A stretch of 64,000 bases of DNA from Hermatobates lingyangjiaoensis (Eukaryota; Arthropoda; Insecta; Hemiptera; Hermatobatidae): contig JAPFBL010000166.1 of assembly GCA_026182355.1 (NCBI GenBank), positions 248,001 to 312,000 of the forward strand, written 5' to 3'. Under the pieces are notes generated by a model. It was given only the letters and a program-made list of their open reading frames with translations, did no database searches and had not been told where the DNA came from. Positions 56,794 through 64,000 of this stretch are shown one piece after another. The first letter of the stretch is position 1; each line of letters opens with the position of its first letter. The position numbers and the translations under genes were made by a program.

Positions 56794-57575
56794 ATATATT
56801 TGGTTACAATTCTAATTAGTATTTGGTATCTATCAAAGAAACGAACATAAACAAACACGTGAAACAGAGATTCTGATTACCTGCTTCAACAAAAAAAAAA
56901 AACTTTCACACAGTGTTGCCACATTACTTCCGTCTTTTAAGTGGAACGTTTATATTATAATATGTCTAGAGTTGGGGTCTGGAGCTTAACGATTCTTTCT
57001 GCCAGACCTAGTCTGCTGAGGCTGTACAGGGATCTTTTGTGGAGGATCTTCATTGTTTTGGTTATCACACTCTGTTTTTGCTGCAATCTGTACCATTAAT
57101 AGTTGGGGTCATCTTGAGATGTAGCATATTTAGTTTTACTGATGGTCTTCTGTTTCTAGTATCATTCTGGTAAAATGGCAGGTTTAATTCGGTCTACATA
57201 CATTGCTTCCTTTTAACGACATGGGCGTTGAATCGTGAAAAACTTCTTGGATCTGTTGACCACAGAGAATGGGCCTACTTAAGGTGCCTCCATGATCTGG
57301 AACCACCCTCTCACTGAGTTTTTCATGAAAGTTGGAGGCTTAATGCATACTCGCTGGATTGGGTACTTCAGGTTCGTGGTCCATGATTGTTGTGCTTATC
57401 ACGTCAGGATCACCACTTTGGGGAATTATGAAGAACAATATATATTTGGTTATAATTATAATTAATACTTGGTACTATCAAAGGAACGAACATAAAGAAA
57501 CACGTGGTACAAAGATTTTGATTACCTGCTTAAAAAAAAAACAACAACATTTTGACACATTGTTGGCATAAATAA
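56794..57575 (-). mobile_element. Ty3/gypsy-like LTR retrotransposon remnant
   Basis: Direct repeats of about 140 bp (56794-56935 and 57436-57575; shared ATATATTTGGTTA, GAACGAACATAAA and GATTACCTGCTT) flank minus-strand coding remains. These are KPPTFMKNSVRGWFQIMEAP, a gag-start-like block, followed within about 40 bases by GPFSVVNRSKKFF and YVDRIKPAILP, resembling the integrase C-terminal end. The middle (protease, RT, RNase H, most of integrase) is absent, so it is a large internal deletion. The direct repeats may be LTR fragments. Confidence 0.5.
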
Positions 57576-57579
57576 AAGC

Positions 57580-58980
57580 TCATGACCAGAGAAAGTTTAA
57601 ATTGTATCACAATAAGCTAAATCAAACAAAACCATGTAAAATGGATAAAAACATTTACTATCTTCAATGGATTCCTTAAGCGGCCATAAGCTTTTTAGTA
57701 GAACTGACTCACGCAAAATGGTTACCTGCCGACAGCGTATTCTAAAGGAAGCTGCTACAGAATTAAGTTTTCCATTCACAACGAAGTATTATACTAATTT
57801 TTTAACAATTCTTTTATTTAACATTTTTATATAACTCCTTTTAAATGTCATATAAATAACAACATTATATACATTTTAATCAAAATTATATTTTAGTAGC
57901 AATATGTATTCTTGCAATAATATTTTATAACAATAAACTGTAATTAAAGGAAATAAAATAAATTATTTTTTTTTATAAGCAAATATGACAACGCTTATGT
58001 TAAATTGAGAAGGAATTTCAGCATTGATTTAAGATACGGTTGATATGTGGCCCTTTAACACTATATGTTATGTGTTAAGACTATAGTTGTGAGGCAAGGC
58101 GGTAGCTTTTTGTAAAATATGACAGTATAATGGTTTTAATGATTCATTGACGGAATCATTACAGGCGCAGTTACATTCTACTAATCATAAAAACTTTAAT
58201 TAATGCCTGACAGTATATTAATTGTAAAGTAAATGGCCTTAAAATATGTGTTATTACAAATATGAATTGATTTTTCGTTTTTAAACAAATTGTTAAAATT
58301 AATTGACAATTAATTTTATATATATTTATTAAATAAATTAAAACATTATATTTTTAATACATTTTATTTTATTAAAAAAATGAACTGTTTTATTATTGTT
58401 GTTTTATTTTTTTAACAAGAAACAAACTAACAAGATATTAAAAACCAGAATCGATGAAGGTCGAATGTGACATACTGAAAGGGAAATAGTAGACAGAAAG
58501 TCTGTGGTTTGGGAAAGCGCTTAAACCATTTTAGACTTTGCAGGCATCATTCGCAATTTCTCTCAAACTATTTAGTGTTACTTGGGACCCACTTTCAATT
58601 TAGAGGTAATTTTACTTATCGGTGAAATTCCAACCCTTCTCTTCATTCTCAGGGCAGTCAGATTAAATTAGTTCATAGAATATGGGAAATAAAAACAGTC
58701 AATAACTTCAAAATTGTGTACATGGTCTCACACAGTTATTTTTGTTTATATATACAAATCTGAAACAAAAAAGTACAATAACTCTTGATATAAACCGTTA
58801 ATTAACTAACTACAGTGAAAGAAAAAAAATATTTGATACAGTGCTCTAAGGCCTTTCGTTATAACATCATGAGAGAGCAAAGTGAACTAAGTTGATTGAG
58901 TTCATTTTTCTCTCTGATGATGATAACAAAAAATCTTAGATACTGTATACAATATATTTTGTTCTTTTTACGGCGGTTAT
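57580..58980. other. No gene recognised
   Basis: AT-rich sequence, no supported feature. Confidence 0.5.
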
Positions 58981-58987
58981 TTAATCC

Positions 58988-59141
58988 ATATATATATATA
59001 TATATATACCATGATAAACGGAAACGGTCCGGCAGGGCAGATTACACTTAAAATAAACTGTGACACATAGACGGAAACATAACAAAGACTCACTTTTCAA
59101 AGTGAGTCTTTGTTATGTTTCTATGTGTAAGTTTATTTTAA

Positions 59142-59145
<4 letters not shown>
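58988..59145. repeat. Inverted pair, outer end of family B repeat
   Basis: (TA)n at 58988-59009, then CCATGATAAACGGAAACGG/TCCGGCAGGGC and arms 59046-59096 / 59099-59143 meeting at CACTTTTCAAAGTG. Both copies are truncated just outside the ribozyme, so no core remains. Confidence 0.8.

Positions 59146-59196
<51 letters not shown>
59143..59196. repeat. (TA)n microsatellite
   Basis: Long TA tract joining two family B pairs. Confidence 0.95.
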
Positions 59197-59199
<3 letters not shown>

Positions 59200-59228
59200 T
59201 GACACATAAACAGAAACACAACAAAGAC

Positions 59229-59280
59229 TCACTTTTCAATATTTCGACCGTAATGGCGGTCGTCCTCAGGAGAAGAAGTG
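59229..59280 (-). ncRNA. Hammerhead ribozyme, family B
   Basis: Minus strand CTGAGGA (59263-59269), extra C, stem II GACCG/CGGTC, GAAA, TATT. It is located 3' of the PLE ORFs. Confidence 0.8.
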
Positions 59281-59544
59281 AATTGACGGAGGGACGACAG
59301 TCAACTGAAGAACTCACAGGGTGAGGGCTAAAGCAGTGCTGCCGCAAAGGAGACAAATAAAAAAGGAACTAGGAAGTCGAGAGCAAAAATAAAAAAAAAA
59401 AATGTTTTTGAAAGGTAGAAAAAGGTTAAGAAAAGAAAAAATAAAGAAAATATATAGAACAATTAAAAATAAAAAAAAAATATTAAAAAAAAAATAAATA
59501 AATAAATAAATAAAAAAAAAATTAAAAAATAAATAAATAAAAAA

Positions 59545-60273
59545 CTAACGATTTAAATTCAAGCCAGGTTTCGAGCGTGCCCCCAGGAGCCAAATGTGGG
59601 CTTCCTCAGAAGCTTTTAAAGTAACTTGTCTGTTATCACTGGGGACTTGTTTAAGAACTTGGACTGTGAAACAATCATTGAAACTGAGATGGTGGGAATT
59701 AGCGTGAGTGGCGACAGGGAGACTGCTGCGTTTACCAACCGAAAGCCTGTGATTATTCATCCGAAGGTTCAGCATCGTAGATGCTAAACCAACGTAAAAA
59801 GCATCACATTGGGTGCATTTCAAGAGGTAAACGCAGTCAGTGGAGATACAGGAGGAAGGACTGTGAATAGGGTAAGAATTAAGATTAGTTAGAGACTCAA
59901 ATGAAGACTCAGAATCAACAATGGGACAGGTAAGACATCTCCGACGTCCACAACGTTGTAGGCCACCACTGCTTTGGGGATTCTGAATAAGTTTGCCGGC
60001 CCGGTGGGAAAAAATATTTGAGAGATTGGGGGCTCTTCTAAAGGAAATGCGGGGCAACTGGTTAAAAACTGAAACGGTAGAGGGGGAAGAGGAAAGGATA
60101 GGGTAAAGTTCTTTAATAAATTTTCTTAATTTATGGACACCAGGGAAATAATTTGTAAGAAGCGAAGCAGTAGTAGTGGGTTCTCTTCTGTTATTAGTGG
60201 AAAAGTTGACATTGGCAGGGATGATTCGGCTATTGATTAAATTGGGGGATAACCACGCTGAGTGAATTTGCAT
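59545..60273 (-). CDS. PLE GIY-YIG endonuclease ORF (3' half of the PLE gene)
   Basis: The 242-codon frame holds a Cys-rich linker CGRRRCLTC (residues 108-116), VYLLKC (148-153), AFYVG (158-162) spaced as in GIY-YIG, LRMNNHR (170-176) with the family's Arg and His, and EEAHIWLLGARSKPGLN (223-239) with the metal-binding-type Glu. In PLEs this domain nicks target DNA to prime reverse transcription. The first ~25 residues are the continuation of the RT protein, read in another frame. So this is the second half of one ORF, not a separate gene. Stop at 59545, followed by the hammerhead about 260 bp downstream. Confidence 0.9.
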   Translation of the reverse strand: MQIHSAWLSPNLINSRIIPANVNFSTNNRREPTTTASLLTNYFPGVHKLRKFIKELYPILSSSPSTVSVFNQLPRISFRRAPNLSNIFSHRAGKLIQNPQSSGGLQRCGRRRCLTCPIVDSESSFESLTNLNSYPIHSPSSCISTDCVYLLKCTQCDAFYVGLASTMLNLRMNNHRLSVGKRSSLPVATHANSHHLSFNDCFTVQVLKQVPSDNRQVTLKASEEAHIWLLGARSKPGLNLNR

Positions 60274-61214
60274 TTAAGTTTTTGAAGATTAGTTTCCCGA
60301 TCTTGGATATTATTACAGAGGCGATGAAGACGGATTGAAAGAGACCGCGGGATAGATTTTTTAATATGAGGGGGATGACAACTTTTGTAATGGAGGTAGT
60401 TTTGGGCGTTGGTGGGCTTAACGTGAACAGACGTCGTGAAGGTCCCACTGTTAAGAGTGATGTCAACATCTAAGAAAGTTATGTTGTAGGGGGAGGAATG
60501 GTGTGTGAAAGAGATAGAGGTGGAGAAAGCTTCGAAGGAAGTGATGAAAGAATCCAAAAGATGTTGGCCGTGCTGCCAAACAAGGAAGATGTCATCAATA
60601 AATCTAACATAGAATAGTGGAGAAAGAGGGCAAGAAGCAAGGAACATTTGTTCCAGCTTCGCCATAAATAAATTGGCAAAAGAAGGAGCCATCCTCGTCC
60701 CCATGGCGGTACCTCTGGTCTGAAGATAAAACTTACCTTCGAATTGAAAGTAATTATGCCCCAAAACAAAGTCAGCCAGTTTGACAAGGAAATCGGTAGA
60801 GGGAGAATGAGGTAGGGGTCTGTGATTAAGAAAATAGCGTAAAGCCTCCAAACCCTCATCATGGTCAATGACAGTGTATAACGACTTCACATCCATCGTG
60901 ACCATGACAAGGGGGAAGTCAAGCGTCTCAGGAATGGACAGGTTTTTCAGTAAATCAAGGAAGTGAAAGGAGTCTCTGCAGTAAGAAGGCTGCATTCTTA
61001 CAATAGGCTGCAAGAAGGCATCAACGAACGCAGAAACCCTTTCCGTGAGAGAACCATAGCTAGAAACTATTGGCCTCCCGGGGGGCGGAGTAAAAGGCAT
61101 CTCAAAAGATTTGTGAATTTTAGGGAGTAAGTAAAATTTAGGACAACGTGGATTAGAAGGGACAAGAACGGCTACATCTTCTTTGGAGAGCCAATGCTTC
61201 TTCTTGAAATGCAC
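60237..61214 (-). CDS. PLE reverse transcriptase (5'-truncated)
   Basis: The 325-residue frame shows PKIHK (31-35), GRPIVSS (46-52), MDVKSLYT (107-114, first catalytic Asp), RGTAMGTRMAPSFANLFM (167-184), RFIDDIFLVW (204-213, catalytic Asp pair) and NITFLDVDI (244-252). These are the ordered RT motifs of the Penelope clade. The frame is open from its 5' end at the inverted junction, so the N-terminal part is lost and no real start codon exists. It ends at 60237, where a length change in a run of five C (plus-strand G 60244-60248) would put it out of frame with the endonuclease ORF. RT residues look intact; the element as a whole is dead. Confidence 0.93.
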   Translation of the reverse strand: MHFKKKHWLSKEDVAVLVPSNPRCPKFYLLPKIHKSFEMPFTPPPGRPIVSSYGSLTERVSAFVDAFLQPIVRMQPSYCRDSFHFLDLLKNLSIPETLDFPLVMVTMDVKSLYTVIDHDEGLEALRYFLNHRPLPHSPSTDFLVKLADFVLGHNYFQFEGKFYLQTRGTAMGTRMAPSFANLFMAKLEQMFLASCPLSPLFYVRFIDDIFLVWQHGQHLLDSFITSFEAFSTSISFTHHSSPYNITFLDVDITLNSGTFTTSVHVKPTNAQNYLHYKSCHPPHIKKSIPRSLSIRLHRLCNNIQDRETNLQKLKCKFTQRGYPPI

Positions 61215-61482
61215 CCAATGTGATGCTTTTTACGTTGGTTTAGCATCTACGATGCTGAACCTTCGGATGAATAATCACAGGCTTTCGGTTGGTAAACGCA
61301 GCAGTCTCCCTGTCGCCACTCACGCTAATTCCCACCATCTCAGTTTCAATGATTGTTTCACAGTCCAAGTTCTTAAACAAGTCCCCAGTGATAACAGACA
61401 AGTTACTTTAAAAGCTTCTGAGGAAGCCCACATTTGGCTCCTGGGGGCACGCTCGAAACCTGGCTTGAATTTAAATCGTTAG
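61202..61482 (+). pseudogene. PLE GIY-YIG endonuclease, second inverted copy
   Basis: Starts inside the nuclease at LKCTQCDAFYVGLASTMLNL and is identical in protein to the minus copy to the stop at 61480-61482. It lacks the RT and the Cys-rich linker. Confidence 0.9.
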
Positions 61483-61746
61483 TTTTTTATTTATTTATTT
61501 TTTAATTTTTTTTTTATTTATTTATTTATTTATTTTTTTTTTTAATATTTTTTTTTTATTTTTAATTGTTCTATATATTTTCTTTATTTTTTCTTTTCTT
61601 AACCTTTTTCTACCTTTCAAAAACATTTTTTTTTTTTATTTTTGCTCTCGACTTCCTAGTTCCTTTTTTATTTGTCTCCTTTGCGGCAGCACTGCTTTAG
61701 CCCTCACCCTGTGAGTTCTTCAGTTGACTGTCGTCCCTCCGTCAAT

Positions 61747-61800
61747 TCACTTCTTCTCCTGAGGACGACCGCCATTACGGTCGAAATATTGAAAACTGAG
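61747..61800 (+). ncRNA. Hammerhead ribozyme, family B
   Basis: CTGAGGA 61759-61765, extra C, stem II GACCG/CGGTC, GAAA, TATT. The distal stem I base after GAAAA is C rather than G, differing from the minus partner. Confidence 0.75.
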
Positions 61801-61880
61801 TCTTTGTTGTGTTTCTGTTTATGTGTCACTGCTTATTTTAATTGTTATTTGTCCGGCCGGACCGTCTTTCGTTTATCATG

Positions 61881-61909
61881 GTATATATATATATATATAT
61901 ATATATATA
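61881..61909. repeat. (TA)n microsatellite
   Basis: TA tract at the 3' terminus of the plus PLE copy. Confidence 0.95.
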
Positions 61910-61949
61910 CGTCCAAATCACAGTAAGAAGACCAAAAAAAGAGTAAGAT

Positions 61950-62230
61950 TTTTCAACTATTATGGATGCATCTAAAAATAAAGATGCTTTTCTAATAAAA
62001 TTAAATTACTTAGTGCCGACAATCGAGTTCAAAATGGAAGAAGAAGTAAGTTGTAATTTGCCCTTCTTAGATGTCCGGAGCCATAGGTTACCTAAAGTAT
62101 TACTCGGCACCGATACTGTATCGGCATACAGAGCGAAGCATTTATATAATTAGTTTATTCCCAAGTATTAAAAAAATTGGTGAAATATCTGAATGGTACT
62201 GGAATAATTATCGATAATATACAAAACCCC
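61950..62230 (+). pseudogene. PLE reverse transcriptase C-terminal fragment, another family
   Basis: Encodes LNYLVPTIEFKMEEEVSCN then LPFLDVRSHR, the segment that follows the catalytic Asp pair in PLE RTs (compare NITFLDVDI at 60.5 kb). The remainder is frameshifted. Sequence differs clearly from the 59-61 kb family. Confidence 0.65.
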
Positions 62231-62234
62231 AACA

Positions 62235-62920
62235 CTTCACTCCACCATTATTGAATCATATAATTTTGCAAATAAAACTAATTCTTCCTTACTTTATTAT
62301 CTGTACTTGTAACTTCTTGTAACCATAAATATTTTTAAAAAATTCTTTATTTATTATAAACGTATATCATACATTTTCAGTGAATTTTGATTCATATCAT
62401 TTGGTTGTAGTTAACAATACATTCCTATCTAAATTTACAATTACTATTTTGAACAAAAGTATTACATTCACAGTTTAATAAATGCAAATTTAAGCATATA
62501 GAAGAAGCACTAAAGGACCTTTATCAATTCCTTTAATTAATCATTAGTTTTTTTTACTTCAGTAATTTGATAGCATTTAAATCATAACATATTAATAAAC
62601 ATTGCTAAAATCATTTTGCAAGAAATTTGAACCTGTATGGCTATTAATTGATTGAAAGATATAGGATAGTTAAGTGCCCTTTTAATCATACTATGGAAGC
62701 TGTTTTATTCTAAAATATCCACCAACACTCCTTTTCTCTCGTCATGTTCCTTTTTTGACTGATACATAGCAGCCAAAGAAGGCACAACAAATAGATAATA
62801 ACGGTGAGGTGTATTTCCTACATTTTATATTTCTTCTCATCTCTTAAGGGAACAACAAATTAGTGAATATATTCTTTTCTAAATTATTAGTTGTGCAATC
62901 CGTAATTGTGTGGTATTTAC
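62235..62920. other. No gene recognised
   Basis: AT-rich sequence, nothing supported. Confidence 0.5.
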
Positions 62921-62969
62921 TCATTCTGAGTTAAAATGGATAAACCAACAAAAGTCTCCACACAAATGA

Positions 62970-63024
62970 AGTTTTATTCAACGCGTTTCGAACACTTTGT
63001 GTTCATCATCAGGAGGACACTATA
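62970..63024 (-). ncRNA. Hammerhead ribozyme, family I
   Basis: Minus-strand mirror of 63228-63282: CTGATGA at 63006-63012, GAACAC/GTGTTC stem II, GAAA, CGCGTT. Confidence 0.8.
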
Positions 63025-63227
63025 ATACAAATTATATCTAATTAGTTACAAAAATTAGAGTGAAATAATAAAATTCAATTAAAAGAATTCAACTTATGTG
63101 AATTACTTATTCATCTGGATGTGGACTAACCCGTCAGTACCACATCCTTGGGTATGTCTTGAATTCTCTTAATTGAATTTTATTATTTCACTCTAATTTT
63201 TGTAACTAATTAGATATAATTTGTATT

Positions 63228-63282
63228 ATAGTGTCCTCCTGATGATGAACACAAAGTGTTCGAAACGCGTTGAATAAAACTT
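63228..63282 (+). ncRNA. Hammerhead ribozyme, family I
   Basis: CTGATGA 63239-63245, extra T 63246, perfect 6-bp stem II GAACAC/GTGTTC (63247-63252/63256-63261), GAAA 63262-63265, CGCGTT with predicted cleavage after T63271. Stem III is the 6-base palindrome ACGCGT. Stem I is weak (TC/GA plus a distal TTAT/ATAA). Confidence 0.8.
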
Positions 63283-63329
63283 CATTTGTGTGGAGACTTT
63301 TGTTGGTTTATTCATTTTAGCTCAGAATA

Positions 63330-64000
63330 TTCTTTTCTGTTGTAATAATAGTCATATAATTTATTTTGTTGTAACTATCCAGCACAACTGAAAGCTTTAT
63401 CTGTGAAAACATACTTTACCTGAAATTACTATAAAAAAAAAGATTGGTGACCAATATCATTAAATATTATGCGGTGCTTTTACCTTACCATAATATTCAT
63501 CCATAGAGTTCAAATCGTCCCCTAGAGATAATATAAATATTGTATTTTATCTTCTATTCTGCGCTTTATGCATAGCTATCATTACATTTTAGATATAGAT
63601 ATAGATTATCATATACTTCAAAATTATAGCAAATTATATAACAAAATTATCATAGTAATAGATTATGGGACCTCAAAAAATCTTGGTATATATTTTTCTC
63701 AAAATTTATATTTGCGATTTTCTTTAATTTATTAATGTAAAAAAAGAAGAAATGGTTAAAAACTATAGAATAGTTGATAATCTGTGATTGATAGCGGTGT
63801 AATTACAATTATTGGATTTGGCTTGCAGGCAAGGGGTTGCAGCGAAGGGAAGTGCAGACCCATGTGTAACCTTGATATCAAGGGTAGTCTGCTATTAGGC
63901 CTGATATCCTCACTATCTGCCCAAAACACACCCAACATTCCCCTGTCATTCATATTTTATTATTTTTCATTTACGCTGTATGTAAAATTATATATGCAAG
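63330..64000. other. No gene recognised
   Basis: AT-rich. A minus frame at 63756-63953 has no recognised domain. Confidence 0.45.

Larger units (their letters stand above)
59197..61880. mobile_element. Penelope-like element, head-to-head inverted pair
   Basis: Minus copy 59197 to about 61213 (5'-truncated, holding most of RT and all of the GIY-YIG ORF) faces a plus copy from 61202 to the (TA)n at 61881. Shared arms are 59197-59825 and 61202-61831. Bases 59826-61201 are unique to the minus copy. The join lies in CTTGAAATGCACCC. Both copies end in a family B hammerhead. The plus copy then reaches CCGGCCGGACCGTCTTTCG and (TA)n. Confidence 0.95.
62923..63328. repeat. Inverted pair, hammerhead repeat family I (170-bp arms)
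   Basis: Arms 62923-63092 and 63159-63328 are near-perfect reverse complements around a 66-base centre. Each carries a complete hammerhead. Unlike most pairs here, neither side ends in (TA)n. No protein motif is present. Confidence 0.9.

Overview
The window is AT-rich animal DNA with no convincing intact host gene. It looks like intergenic or deep intronic sequence of an invertebrate. Jockey-type LINE, Helitron, Tc1/mariner-like and Ty3/gypsy-like remnants, tRNA-derived SINEs and very abundant Penelope-like elements (PLEs) fit an arthropod-like genome. The lineage call is inference and weak.

The dominant theme is PLEs. The best copy (59.2-61.9 kb) encodes a PLE reverse transcriptase and, in a shifted frame, a GIY-YIG endonuclease. 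Other loci carry endonuclease ends (2.5, 14.4, 39.1-39.3, 40.1-40.9 kb), an RT C-terminal piece (62.0 kb) and the start of a PLE ORF (7.3, 14.9, 19.2, 26.7, 41.1, 41.5 kb). Most are arranged as head-to-head inverted pairs: one copy on each strand, 5' ends truncated and joined at the centre, 3' ends pointing outward, usually ending in a (TA)n tract. About fifteen such pairs are visible, among them a 671-bp-arm perfect inverted repeat (39.8-41.2 kb) and a 189-bp palindrome with a one-base centre (42.0-42.2 kb).

Near the outer end of most copies lies a hammerhead-ribozyme core: CTGANGA, one extra base, stem II, GAAA, then a short self-complementary stem III (ACGT, AGCT, ATAT, AATT, AGATCT or ACGCGT depending on family). 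At least eight sequence families share this design; several members are paired and intact, others have mutated core bases.

Layout: 0.3-3.1 kb PLE/hammerhead repeats; 3.1-8.4 kb mostly featureless, with a GC-richer unknown repeat at 5.15-5.99 kb; 8.47-9.33 kb Helitron with a helicase fragment; 10 kb SINE; 11.2-19.4 kb dense hammerhead repeats; 20.6-20.8 kb GC-rich possible exon; 25.8 kb (GT)n-bearing repeat; 26.6-27.2 kb PLE remnants; 27.9-30.4 kb Helitrons, a tandem repeat and a jockey end; 32-33 kb SINEs; 34.69-35.11 kb complete small Helitron; 38.6-42.2 kb PLE palindromes; 43.5 kb SINE; 46.9-47.5 kb Tc1/mariner-like remnant; 49.25-49.97 kb satellite with a 124-bp higher-order period; 56.8-57.6 kb gypsy remnant between direct repeats; 59-63.3 kb PLE cluster.

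The elements do not form a pathway. They record repeated retrotransposition by PLE machinery, with RT and GIY-YIG as enzymes and hammerheads presumably processing the element RNAs, plus independent DNA transposons. All calls were made by eye; percentages of identity were not computed.
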